DNA from: Pollutimonas sp036675275
GTDB taxonomy: Bacteria; Pseudomonadota; Gammaproteobacteria; Burkholderiales; Burkholderiaceae_B
Assembly: GCA_036675275.1 (NCBI GenBank)
Contig: JAKFFG010000027.1
Coordinates: forward strand, 155,603-219,602
Direction of reading: 5' to 3'
DNA length: 64,000 bases
The notes beneath the pieces were generated by a model. That model did no database searches, was not told the origin of the DNA, and saw nothing but the letters and a program-made list of their open reading frames with translations. The position numbers were made by a program, and so were the translations under genes. How positions within the stretch are numbered: position 1 is the stretch's first letter; each line of letters starts with the position of its first letter. This document shows positions 17,209-25,838 of the stretch, piece after piece.

Positions 17209-18288
17209 TTAACCGATAGGATCTTCTTCAGGAGCAAGCGGCGGCAGGGCCTTGGTGGTGGTGGAAGCCGCCTGCGCAATCACGCCGGACTGCTCGCGGA
17301 CCCGGTTTTCGATTTCGAACGCCATATCGGGATGCTCTTTCAGATATTCGCGCACGTTGTCTTTACCTTGGCCTATACGTGTTCCGTTATAGCTGAACCA
17401 GGCGCCCGCCTTGTCGACAATACCGGCCTGCACGCCGAGGTCGATGATTTCGCCCTCGCGTGAGATACCGGCGCCGTACATGATGTCGAATTCGGCCTGT
17501 TTGAATGGCGGCGCCACCTTGTTCTTGACCACTTTGACGCGGGTTTCGTTACCGACGACCTCGTCGCCTTTCTTGATGGCGCCGATGCGCCGGATGTCGA
17601 GGCGAACGGACGCATAGAACTTGAGCGCATTGCCGCCGGTAGTGGTTTCCGGGTTGCCGAACATGACGCCGATTTTCATGCGAATTTGGTTGATGAAAAT
17701 GACCATGCAGTTGGCGCGCTTTATGTTGGCCGTGAGCTTGCGCAATGCCTGGCTCATGAGACGGGCCTGCAAGCCGGGAAGCGAATCGCCCATGTCGCCT
17801 TCGATTTCGGCCTTGGGCACCAGCGCGGCAACCGAGTCAATGACGATAAGATCGACCGACCCCGACCGCACGAGCGCATCGGTGATTTCGAGTGCCTGTT
17901 CGCCGGTATCGGGTTGGGAAATGAGCAGATCGTTCAGGTTGACGCCCAATTTGGAGGCGTACTGGACGTCGAGCGCGTGTTCCGCGTCGATAAACGCGCA
18001 TGTGCCGCCGATTTTTTGCATTTCGGCAATTACTTGCAGCGTGAGTGTGGTTTTACCCGAGGATTCAGGACCGTAGACTTCAATGACGCGGCCGCGCGGC
18101 AGGCCACCAACGCCCAAAGCGATATCCAGGCCCAGGGAACCGGTTGAGCACACCAGGATATCGTGCTCTACCTTGTCGTCGCCGTAGCGCATTACCGAAC
18201 CCTTGCCGAATTGCTTTTCGATTTGGGATAAGGCGGCAGAGAGGGCTTTGGCGCGCTCGGTAGCGGCTTTGCTGTTTTTGTCGTCCAT
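17209..18288 (-). CDS. recA: Recombinase RecA
   Basis: A 359-residue RecA, the strand-exchange ATPase and LexA co-protease. The Walker A motif is GPESSGKTT near residue 75. Other conserved segments are the Walker B strand LIVIDSVAALVPKAEIEGDMGD, the loop region QALRKLTANIKRANCMVIFINQIRMKIGVMFGNPETTTGGNALKFYASVRLDIRR, and an acidic C-terminal tail. Its promoter with an embedded LexA box lies about 78-106 bases upstream, and recX follows. Confidence 0.99.
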   Translation of the reverse strand: MDDKNSKAATERAKALSAALSQIEKQFGKGSVMRYGDDKVEHDILVCSTGSLGLDIALGVGGLPRGRVIEVYGPESSGKTTLTLQVIAEMQKIGGTCAFIDAEHALDVQYASKLGVNLNDLLISQPDTGEQALEITDALVRSGSVDLIVIDSVAALVPKAEIEGDMGDSLPGLQARLMSQALRKLTANIKRANCMVIFINQIRMKIGVMFGNPETTTGGNALKFYASVRLDIRRIGAIKKGDEVVGNETRVKVVKNKVAPPFKQAEFDIMYGAGISREGEIIDLGVQAGIVDKAGAWFSYNGTRIGQGKDNVREYLKEHPDMAFEIENRVREQSGVIAQAASTTTKALPPLAPEEDPIG

Positions 18289-18365
18289 GTAGGATCCTTG
18301 ACTTGAAGCGAATGATTAAAAGCGCAGTAACGCGGCAATTGAGGCGAAAGGAATTATTGCATCAA

Positions 18366-18394
18366 ATTGTACTGTATAAATAAACAGATATCCA
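18366..18394 (-). promoter_or_regulatory. recA promoter with LexA box in the spacer
   Basis: On the minus strand a -35 TGGATA (18389-18394) and a -10 TACAAT (18366-18371) are separated by 17 bases. The spacer contains the SOS box CTGT-N8-ACAG (read on plus at 18372-18387), placed to block polymerase when LexA is bound. Confidence 0.85.
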
Positions 18395-18485
18395 GTTTTG
18401 CCACATCGTAATCCCTTACTGTTCAGAGGGAGGAGCACGTGTCAGAATAGGCTCACCCCTATAGAACAAGCAGAAGTCACCTGAC

Positions 18486-19175
18486 ATGCGCATTTTAATC
18501 GCCGAGGACGACAGTATTCTTGCCGATGGACTTTCCCGTTCACTGCGGTACGACGGCTATGCCGTCGATGTGGTGGCAGACGGCTCCAGCGCAGATTCGG
18601 CCTTGCAGCTGCAGAGTTTCGACTTGCTGATACTGGACCTGGACCTTCCCCTGATGCATGGCCTGGCTGTGCTGCGCTTGTTGCGCCAGCGAAACATGCC
18701 TATCCCGGTACTCATTCTAACGGCCGCCGACACGGTAGACCAACGAGTAAAGGGCCTGGACCTGGGGGCCGACGACTACATGGCCAAGCCTTTTGCCCTT
18801 TGCGAACTCGAAGCCCGGGTCCGGGCGCTTACGCGACGCAGCGCCGGCAACAGCACGACCATGCTGAAATACAAACGCCTGAGCTTCGATCTCAACGGCC
18901 GCGTCGCCCGCATCGACGACCAGCCGCTCGAGCTCTCGGCACGCGAAACCAGTCTGCTGGAAATTTTCCTCTCGCGTTGCGGGCGCCTGATCAGCAAGAA
19001 CCAGTTCGTCGATCTGCTGTGCGAATGGGGCGAAGAGGTCACGCCCAATGCCATCGAAGTCTACATACATCGCCTGCGGAAGAAGATCGAACCCAGCGGC
19101 GCCAAAATTGTTACCGTGCGCGGTCTTGGGTATTGCCTTGAGTCAGACACCAGTAGCGATACGCTCGCCGCATGA
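18486..19175 (+). CDS. OmpR-family response regulator (TctD/QseB-like)
   Basis: A 229-residue two-component regulator. The receiver domain has the acidic pair EDD near residue 8, the phospho-acceptor aspartate in LLILDLDLPLMHG near residue 51, and the conserved lysine in DDYMAKPF near residue 101. The C-terminal winged helix (residues 125-220) has the recognition segment TPNAIEVYIHRLRKKIEP. It is followed after 23 bases by its sensor kinase. The close similarity in layout to TctDE suggests control of carboxylate transport, possibly of the MFS gene downstream; that link is inference. Confidence 0.92.
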   Translation: MRILIAEDDSILADGLSRSLRYDGYAVDVVADGSSADSALQLQSFDLLILDLDLPLMHGLAVLRLLRQRNMPIPVLILTAADTVDQRVKGLDLGADDYMAKPFALCELEARVRALTRRSAGNSTTMLKYKRLSFDLNGRVARIDDQPLELSARETSLLEIFLSRCGRLISKNQFVDLLCEWGEEVTPNAIEVYIHRLRKKIEPSGAKIVTVRGLGYCLESDTSSDTLAA

Positions 19176-19198
19176 TGCGCAGTAGCGCGGGACCCTGA

Positions 19199-20614
19199 AT
19201 GTTTCGCCGCTCGAAAAGCAACAGGGCCCTGCTCGACAAAATTATGGTGTGGATGTTCGGTCCGCTGTTTCTGTTGTGGAGCATCGGACTGGTGATCACC
19301 TATTTCATCGCGCAGAATATCGCCAATGCACCCTACGACCGTACGCTTGCCGATCACGTGCGCATGATCACGCAAGAGATCGAGCAGCAACAAATCGTCG
19401 AAGGCGTGCAGCTCTCGCCGTCGACCATCACCATTCTCCAGGGCGATATTTCCCACCTCATCCACTGGGAACTGAAAGACGCCAACGCGAATTCAATCGG
19501 GGGCAACGCCGGCATTCCCCTGCCGGATAATTGGACCTACGAAAAAGGCGTCATCCGATTTCGCAACGAAACGCTCAATGGCCAAAGCATACGCGTGGCC
19601 TATCTTTGGGGAGGGCGCGATCTGAACGGGCTGGAATTCCTGACCGTCGTGTCGCAATCCAACGAAATGCGCGCCACGCTCCAGCAGGAGATCCTCACGG
19701 GTATGCTGACGCCGCAGTTAATCGTATTGCCGCTGGCTGCTTTGCTGGCAGGATTGGGCCTGACACAAGGGCTCGAACCCCTGAGCTTGCTGCAGGAGCA
19801 CATACGCTCGCGGCGCACGAACGATATGTCGCCGATCAGCGACCGTCTGGCGCCTGCGGAAATCGTGCCTCTGATTGCCGCGATGAACAGCCTGCTGACC
19901 CGCATGGCGGGCACCAACGAGACGCAGCGGCGTTTCGTCGCCAATGCCGCCCATCAATTGAAAACGCCGCTGGCTGGCATGCGCACGCAAGCGGAGCTTG
20001 CCCTGCGCGAACGCAGCCCCGAGAAACTGACCGCCAGCCTGGAACAACTGGTACGGGCCTCGGAACGCGCGACCAGACTGGTCAATCAATTGCTGGCCCT
20101 GGCCCGGGCCGAAAGCGCCGACGAGGCGACACGCCCACTTTCGGATATTGTCGAACTCAATGAGATGGCCGAAAAAGCAACGATGACATGGGTCGATACT
20201 GCCCTGGGGAAACACATCGACCTGGGCTTCGAGCGCGCATCCACCCCCATGCCAGTATCGGGCAACAGCCTCATGCTCGGCGAACTCCTCGGCAATCTCA
20301 TCGATAACGCGCTGCTCTATACGCCCAGCGGCGGCTGGACGACGGTACGTGTGGGTGGCGATGCGCTTTCCTGCTATATCGAAGTCGAGGACTCGGGCTG
20401 CGGAATTTCAGCCGCCGACCAGGAACGCATCTTCGACCGGTTCTTTCGAGTTCTTGGCACCAGTGTGGACGGCAGCGGGCTCGGTCTTTCAATTGTCAAG
20501 GAAATAGCCGAACAACACGGCGCCAACATCAGCTTCATGCCCCCGAGCCGACGGCATGGCTGTACAGGCGGGACGTGTATCCGGATTACCTTCGCCCGGC
20601 TGAAGACGACTTAA
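19199..20614 (+). CDS. Sensor histidine kinase (TctE-like)
   Basis: A 471-residue inner-membrane kinase. One helix lies near residues 18-40 and another near 165-190, enclosing a periplasmic domain of about 125 residues of the TctE N-terminal type. The HAMP-like linker leads to the H-box FVANAAHQLKTPLAGM, the N-box ELLGNLIDNALLYTP, and the G-boxes EDSGCGIS and GSGLGLSIVKEI. It pairs with the response regulator immediately upstream. Confidence 0.92.
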   Translation: MFRRSKSNRALLDKIMVWMFGPLFLLWSIGLVITYFIAQNIANAPYDRTLADHVRMITQEIEQQQIVEGVQLSPSTITILQGDISHLIHWELKDANANSIGGNAGIPLPDNWTYEKGVIRFRNETLNGQSIRVAYLWGGRDLNGLEFLTVVSQSNEMRATLQQEILTGMLTPQLIVLPLAALLAGLGLTQGLEPLSLLQEHIRSRRTNDMSPISDRLAPAEIVPLIAAMNSLLTRMAGTNETQRRFVANAAHQLKTPLAGMRTQAELALRERSPEKLTASLEQLVRASERATRLVNQLLALARAESADEATRPLSDIVELNEMAEKATMTWVDTALGKHIDLGFERASTPMPVSGNSLMLGELLGNLIDNALLYTPSGGWTTVRVGGDALSCYIEVEDSGCGISAADQERIFDRFFRVLGTSVDGSGLGLSIVKEIAEQHGANISFMPPSRRHGCTGGTCIRITFARLKTT

Positions 20615-20735
20615 TAGTTTTCGTCAGCTTCGTGTCAGGCTCATCAAATATTTTACGCATACCCGTGCGCGGCCATGCGGCGCGGGACAAAGAATCCGGA
20701 CCTGACACCACAGGCCAATCCAGACAGGAGACACC

Positions 20736-22433
20736 ATGAACACAAGCACTACCGTGGAGCAGGCGGGAGCCCCGCTTACGGGCGCACCCGCAGCCACCCA
20801 TCGCGCAATGACGCCCGAGGAGCGCAAGGTTATTTTTGCGTCATCACTGGGAACTGTCTTCGAATGGTATGACTTCTACCTCTACGGTTCACTGGCCACC
20901 ATCATCGCAGCGCACTTTTTCTCCGGAGTGAACCCCACTGCGGGCTTCATCTTCGCGCTGCTGGCCTTTGCCGCCGGCTTTGCCGTGCGGCCCTTTGGCG
21001 CTTTGGTATTCGGCCGGCTGGGCGATCTGGTGGGGCGCAAATATACCTTTCTAATCACCATTCTCATCATGGGCCTGTCGACCTTTCTGGTAGGCGTACT
21101 CCCCTCTTATGCGTCCATAGGCATGGCGGCCCCCGTCATTCTTATCGTACTGCGCATGTTGCAAGGGCTGGCGCTGGGCGGCGAATACGGCGGCGCAGCC
21201 ACCTACGTCGCCGAGCATGCCCCGCAGAATCGCCGGGGCTTTTATACCAGTTGGATCCAGACAACGGCAACCATGGGCCTATTCCTGTCGCTGCTCATCA
21301 TCCTGGGCATACGGACCGCCATGGGCGAAGAGGCTTTCCTGGCCTGGGGATGGCGTATTCCTTTCCTGATTTCCGTTGTGCTCCTGGGTATCTCGGTGTG
21401 GATACGGATGCGGCTGAACGAGTCGCCAGCGTTCAAGAAAATGAAAGCGGAAGGCACTGGCTCCAAGGCCCCTATCAAGGATTCCTTTGGCAAATGGAGC
21501 AACCTCAAGCTGGTATTGCTGGCCTTATTCGGCCTGGCGGCCGGGCAAGCCGTAGTCTGGTACACGGGCCAGTTCTATGCGCTTTTCTTTTTGACCAAAA
21601 CATTGGGGGTCGAAGCTAATTCAGCAAACATCATGATAGCCCTTGCATTGTTGATAGGCACTCCGTTTTTTGTGCTGTTCGGCGCGCTGTCGGACCGCAT
21701 CGGACGCAAGCCCATCATCATGGCCGGATGCCTCATTGCCGCGTTGAGCTACTTCCCCGTCTTCAAGGCTATTACGCATTTCGCCAACCCGGCACTTGAA
21801 ACCGCCCAGGCCTCGGCACCGGTCACGATCATCGCAGATCCAGCCACTTGCTCGTTCCAGTTCAACCCGGTGGGCGTCTCCTCGTTTACCAGCTCCTGCG
21901 ACGTCCTGAAAGCGTTCATGGCGAGCAATGCCGTCAACTACAACAACCAGGCCGCCCCTTCGGGAACCGTGGCCAAAGCCAAGATCGGCGATCAGGAGTT
22001 CGTCTCTTTCGAAGGCCAATCGCTAAGCAAGGCGGACTTTGTCGCCAAATCTGGACAGCTCAACAAATCGCTCACCGAAGCCATACGCAGCCATGGCTAT
22101 CCGGCCAAGGCCGATCCGTCCCAGATCAATTACGTCATGGTCCTGTTGCTGCTGACTTTCCTGGTGATACTGGTCACCATGGTTTATGGCCCGATCGCCG
22201 CCATGCTGGTGGAAATGTTTCCGACGCGCATACGCTATACATCCATGAGCATGCCCTACCATATCGGCAACGGCTGGTTTGGCGGTTTCCTGCCGCCGGT
22301 CGCGTTCGCGGTGGTGGCTGCCACAGGCAATATTTATGACGGCCTGTGGTATCCCATCATCATCGCTTCCATGACGCTAGTCATAGGGACCTTGTTTGTG
22401 AAAGAAACGCGGGACAACGACATCAACGCCTGA
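20736..22433 (+). CDS. MFS transporter of the metabolite:H+ symporter type
   Basis: A 565-residue major facilitator with twelve predicted helices. The MHS subfamily is indicated by TVFEWYDFYLYGSLATIIAAHFF in helix 1, by FGRLGDLVGRKYTF in the first cytoplasmic loop, and by LALGGEYGGAATYVAEHAP. Members take up organic acids or betaines. A loop of about 110 residues sits between helices in the C-terminal half (around residues 350-460, with two cysteines). It is longer than the usual 430-550 residue members because of that loop. It lies 121 bases after the sensor kinase, which may control it; the substrate is unknown. Confidence 0.88.
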   Translation: MNTSTTVEQAGAPLTGAPAATHRAMTPEERKVIFASSLGTVFEWYDFYLYGSLATIIAAHFFSGVNPTAGFIFALLAFAAGFAVRPFGALVFGRLGDLVGRKYTFLITILIMGLSTFLVGVLPSYASIGMAAPVILIVLRMLQGLALGGEYGGAATYVAEHAPQNRRGFYTSWIQTTATMGLFLSLLIILGIRTAMGEEAFLAWGWRIPFLISVVLLGISVWIRMRLNESPAFKKMKAEGTGSKAPIKDSFGKWSNLKLVLLALFGLAAGQAVVWYTGQFYALFFLTKTLGVEANSANIMIALALLIGTPFFVLFGALSDRIGRKPIIMAGCLIAALSYFPVFKAITHFANPALETAQASAPVTIIADPATCSFQFNPVGVSSFTSSCDVLKAFMASNAVNYNNQAAPSGTVAKAKIGDQEFVSFEGQSLSKADFVAKSGQLNKSLTEAIRSHGYPAKADPSQINYVMVLLLLTFLVILVTMVYGPIAAMLVEMFPTRIRYTSMSMPYHIGNGWFGGFLPPVAFAVVAATGNIYDGLWYPIIIASMTLVIGTLFVKETRDNDINA

Positions 22434-22451
22434 TCTATGCAAGGTTCGTCA

Positions 22452-22515
22452 TTCCGGCGTTCCGGCGTTCCGACATTTCAGCGTTCCGACATTTCAGCGT
22501 TCCGGCGTTTCAGCG
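22452..22515. repeat. Tandem repeat array (8 and 16 bp units)
   Basis: Two copies of TTCCGGCG (22452, 22460), then two identical 16-bp units TTCCGACATTTCAGCG (22468, 22484), then the variant TTCCGGCGTTTCAGCG (22500). It starts 18 bases after the MFS stop. No function is evident. Confidence 0.92.
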
Positions 22516-22672
22516 CAACGTCAGGCTGGACAACTAAAATGTCGTTCATGGACGGAATGTAGCGGCCTACTGTCAGGCGTCTGATCCCCCGGTTTGATAG
22601 TGTTGCAACATTCCAACCTCACCGTCACTGCGCGCCCCACGATTTTTTATAGCGCCGTGACGAGTGCCCCTC

Positions 22673-22708
22673 ATGGCCCGATGCTTCGGCACTTCGGGCC
22701 ATTTTTTT
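22673..22708 (+). terminator. Intrinsic terminator upstream of rdgC
   Basis: Arms TGGCCCGA (22674-22681) and TCGGGCCA (22694-22701) form an 8-bp stem with a 12-base loop and are followed by T7 on the plus strand. Confidence 0.88.
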
Positions 22709-22859
22709 CGTCCGCTGCCGGCATCACAGTGCGATCACTTTGTCCTCCTGCGCCGGGCCTGGGTCGGAAATGGGCTTACAATCGTCGATCTTTACCTACC
22801 GGCCGACGCTTGCAATACAGCGTACTCAATGCGCCAACAACTCAAGAAGACATCAAAAC

Positions 22860-23756
22860 ATGTGGTTCAAGAATCTCAGGATATTTCGTCTGGCTCCCTC
22901 ATGGTCGTGCACGGCAGATACGCTGGAAGCGGCCATCGAGAAACAGGCCTTCAAACCCGGCGGCAGCCAGGAAATGCAAAGTTTGGGATGGGTGCCCCCC
23001 TGCGAGAACAGCGGGCTGGTGCATGAAGTGAACGGACAGCTATTGCTGAGCCTGCGTGCCGACAAAAAGCTGCTGCCCTCTACTGTCATCAATCAAGTGG
23101 CCAAAGCCAAAGCTCAGGATATCGAAGAGCAACAGGGATTCAAGCCTGGCCGCAAGCAGATGAAAGAGATCAAGGAACAGGTTACGGTCGAACTGTTGCC
23201 CAAGGCTTTCAGCATTTATCGCGACACACGCGTCTGGCTGGACACGCGCAACCACTGGCTCGTCATCGACGCGGCCGCGGCGGCAAAAAGCGATGAGGTG
23301 CTTGGCATGCTGGCCAAAGCCATCGAATCGTTCCCGATCGCTCCGCTCTATGTGGAACAGTCGCCCGCCGTGGCCATGACAGACTGGCTGATCACCGATG
23401 AACCGCCATCCGGGTTCACCATAGATCAGGATACCGAACTGAAATCAACCAACGAGAACGGTTCAGCCATCCGCTACGTGCGCCAGAGCATCGAAATCGA
23501 CGATGTACGCAAGCATGTGCAGGCCGGCAAGCAATGCACGCGCCTGGCCTTGACCTGGGCCGACCGGGTTTCGTTCACGCTCACTGAAGGGCTGGATATC
23601 AAGCGGGTCAATCCCCTTGACGTTCTTAAAGAAGGCCAGGACGGCTCGGCGCACAATGACGCCGAGCAGTTCGATTCGGATTTCACCCTGATGACCGGCG
23701 AACTATCGCGCCTGATTGCCGAACTGGTCGAAGCCTTGGGCGGCGAACGAAAATAG
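22860..23756 (+). CDS. rdgC: Recombination-associated protein RdgC
   Basis: A 298-residue RdgC, a ring-shaped dsDNA-binding protein that restrains RecA loading. The start MWFKNLRIFRL is the family N-terminus. Other landmarks are FKPGGSQEMQSLGWVPP, GFKPGRKQMKEIKEQVTVELLPKAF, and the closing segment DFTLMTGELSRLIAELVEALGGE. The frame is open 40 codons further upstream but no family member starts there. It is convergent with pyrB. Confidence 0.95.
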   Translation: MWFKNLRIFRLAPSWSCTADTLEAAIEKQAFKPGGSQEMQSLGWVPPCENSGLVHEVNGQLLLSLRADKKLLPSTVINQVAKAKAQDIEEQQGFKPGRKQMKEIKEQVTVELLPKAFSIYRDTRVWLDTRNHWLVIDAAAAAKSDEVLGMLAKAIESFPIAPLYVEQSPAVAMTDWLITDEPPSGFTIDQDTELKSTNENGSAIRYVRQSIEIDDVRKHVQAGKQCTRLALTWADRVSFTLTEGLDIKRVNPLDVLKEGQDGSAHNDAEQFDSDFTLMTGELSRLIAELVEALGGERK

Positions 23757-23772
23757 CAGCAACACCAGGCAA

Positions 23773-23807
23773 GGTATCCAGGCCTCACGTTGTAAAGCCT
23801 GGATACC
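23773..23807. terminator. Inverted repeat between rdgC and pyrB
   Basis: Perfect 11-bp arms GGTATCCAGGC (23773-23783) and GCCTGGATACC (23797-23807) with a 13-base loop, lying between two convergent genes. There is no clear U-tract, so terminator function is only suggested by position. Confidence 0.55.
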
Positions 23808-23814
23808 GCGCCGC

Positions 23815-25107
23815 CTAGTCCATGTCGTGCAGGATACTGTCGTCGGGCCCGATATGCGACGGCGGGCTCCAGGTGACGTCGCGCAGGGAATGCTGCACCA
23901 AGCCCTCTACACCCAACAGCACAGCAAAAATCGCCATGCGTACGGGTATGCCATTGTCGGTTTGCCTGAAAATAGCCAGGCGGGTATCGTGATTGAGATC
24001 GACGCTCAGATCATTGGCGCCTTCACGGCTGTCGCGCGGCAGTGGATGCATGACGATGACATCCGGACCGCAACACTTGTCGATGATGGCCTTGTTCACC
24101 TGGAAGTCGGGTGTATACCCTTCAAGCTCTTCTGCCGCAAAGCGTTCTTTCTGTACCCGCGTTGCGTAAATCACGTCAGCACCCACCAGCCCCTCTTCCA
24201 GAGAACTGCTTTGAATGATGGTATGGCCATGCTTGCCTGTTTCTTCCAGCAGGTATTGGGGCATCTCGAGCCCGCGCGGAGCAACAAGGGTAAATTTCAA
24301 GCCGCGATACAAGGCCAGGAGCTTGATCAGCGAGTGCACGGTGCGGCCATATTTCAGGTCTCCCACCAATGCTATGTGCGCGCCGTCCAGTAATTTTCCC
24401 AAGCGCGAAAACTCGGTCAGGATCGTGTACAGGTCCAGCAAGGCCTGACTGGGATGCTCGCCCGGGCCGTCGCCTCCGTTGACCACCGGAATATTCGTTG
24501 CCTGCGCGAATTCGGCAACAGAGCCTTTTTCCGGATGTCGAATGACCATCGCATCCACATAACCGCTCATGACGCGGCTTGTGTCGTATATGGATTCACC
24601 CTTGGCCATCGATGAAAAGGTAAACCCGGTGGTATCGCATACCGAGCCGCCAAGCCGGCAAAAGGCTGCGCCAAAGCTTACCCGGGTACGGGTGCTGGCT
24701 TCGAAAAACAGATTACCCAACACCGCCCCTTCCAGCACGCGGGACACTTTTTGACGCCGTGCAATAGGCTGCATCTGGTCGGCTATGCGGAACAGGTCTT
24801 CCACCGACTCGCGCGTGAACTGGTCTACCGACAGAAGCTGATGTTTACCGTGATAGGCGATTCGGTCACGTAATGGTCCGGACTGTGCGCTTTGCGCATA
24901 CTTTTGCAGCAGACCCTCGTTCTGGACAATTTCCGTGACGAAGCGGGAAACCACCTCGGGCATAGTGCGGAATTCCTGCGAACCTTCGGGCAGCAGCCAA
25001 GTGTCGAGCGCCCGACGCTTTACGCCTATGCGCGCAGCAAAAACGTCACGGGTGAGATTCAAGCGGCGCATTGAATCGCGAAGAAATACCTGCTGCGAGA
25101 CGGTCAT
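23815..25107 (-). CDS. pyrB: Aspartate carbamoyltransferase with N-terminal HTH-like extension
   Basis: A 430-residue protein. Residues 90-410 are the catalytic fold that condenses carbamoyl phosphate with aspartate in pyrimidine synthesis. Motifs are FFEASTRTRVSF (STRTR at 138-142, carbamoyl phosphate), GDGPGEHPSQALLDLYTI, VGDLKYGRTVHSL and VIMHPLPRD. The first 80 residues are extra compared with the 300-residue E. coli PyrB. They resemble a helix-turn-helix (LTRDVFAARIGVKRRALDTWLLP), like the long ATCase forms seen in Burkholderiales. No pyrI regulatory subunit is adjacent. Confidence 0.9.
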   Translation of the reverse strand: MTVSQQVFLRDSMRRLNLTRDVFAARIGVKRRALDTWLLPEGSQEFRTMPEVVSRFVTEIVQNEGLLQKYAQSAQSGPLRDRIAYHGKHQLLSVDQFTRESVEDLFRIADQMQPIARRQKVSRVLEGAVLGNLFFEASTRTRVSFGAAFCRLGGSVCDTTGFTFSSMAKGESIYDTSRVMSGYVDAMVIRHPEKGSVAEFAQATNIPVVNGGDGPGEHPSQALLDLYTILTEFSRLGKLLDGAHIALVGDLKYGRTVHSLIKLLALYRGLKFTLVAPRGLEMPQYLLEETGKHGHTIIQSSSLEEGLVGADVIYATRVQKERFAAEELEGYTPDFQVNKAIIDKCCGPDVIVMHPLPRDSREGANDLSVDLNHDTRLAIFRQTDNGIPVRMAIFAVLLGVEGLVQHSLRDVTWSPPSHIGPDDSILHDMD

Positions 25108-25229
25108 GACAGTATCCTGAATTTATATACGCAAAGCGTACATTTTATTAAGACACCTGCTTATTGACGAGCGCTTATTCAGCAGTTCGGCCAAAATACA
25201 ACAATCCGGGTGCAGCCTTTGTTCAGACT

Positions 25230-25730
25230 TCAATAAAACCGGACTGCGGCTTGGCTGTCGTCGTAGTGAAACTTCGGCTCGTCGGCCGACTGATGAAAAG
25301 GCTCGGCCTCTCCTTCTTCCATCGACGACGTCTGTTCTGCGTTCAGATATGCCAGATGGCCCAGTCCCAGCGTGATCCAGCAGCCGCCGACAAAGGCCAG
25401 CAGACTGAGTGTGTAGGCGATTATGGTGCAGGACAGCGGAATCCAGTGTGTACGGCGCACACGGCCCGACACCAGCTGGTTGATCAGGCTGGCATGGGCG
25501 GGGTATGTCCATAGCAAGCCCAGCGCCGACAGGACGAGGCCGGCCAGAAACGCAGCCAAAGGAAGGCGCAGCCATTGCGGGGCGAGATCGACCTGGATGA
25601 TACCCAGGCCGAAGAAAAGAATCACCACTACGCCCAGGCTGTTTATCCAGGCCAGAAACTTGAATCCGAGCGCCAGCGATGAAGCCAGGGCGGAGGCGGT
25701 GGGCGATGGACTGTTTGGAATGCTGGTCAT
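25230..25730 (-). CDS. Membrane protein of unknown function
   Basis: A 166-residue protein with about four hydrophobic helices (near residues 22-45, 55-76, 98-120 and a weaker one between). The hydrophilic tail of about 35 residues is rich in Glu, Ser and Asp and probably cytoplasmic. I recognise no family. It stands alone between pyrB and the SecD-P1-like lipoprotein gene, on the same strand as both. Confidence 0.6.
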   Translation of the reverse strand: MTSIPNSPSPTASALASSLALGFKFLAWINSLGVVVILFFGLGIIQVDLAPQWLRLPLAAFLAGLVLSALGLLWTYPAHASLINQLVSGRVRRTHWIPLSCTIIAYTLSLLAFVGGCWITLGLGHLAYLNAEQTSSMEEGEAEPFHQSADEPKFHYDDSQAAVRFY

Positions 25731-25838
25731 TTATTGCCGCCGAAATGGATCGCCACTATTAACAATAAAACGGCACCGCAATGGGTGCCGTGTATTCATG
25801 CGGGTGCTGCACGCTACAGCCCTGAGCGAGCGCCGTTA

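Larger units (their letters stand above)
22434..22859. other. 426-base gap between the MFS gene and rdgC
   Basis: No supported gene. The stretch contains the tandem repeat at 22452-22515 and a strong plus-strand terminator hairpin at 22673-22708, then about 150 bases of leader before rdgC. Whether a short transcript ends at the hairpin, or the hairpin ends MFS transcription 240 bases after its stop, cannot be decided from sequence alone. Confidence 0.7.
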
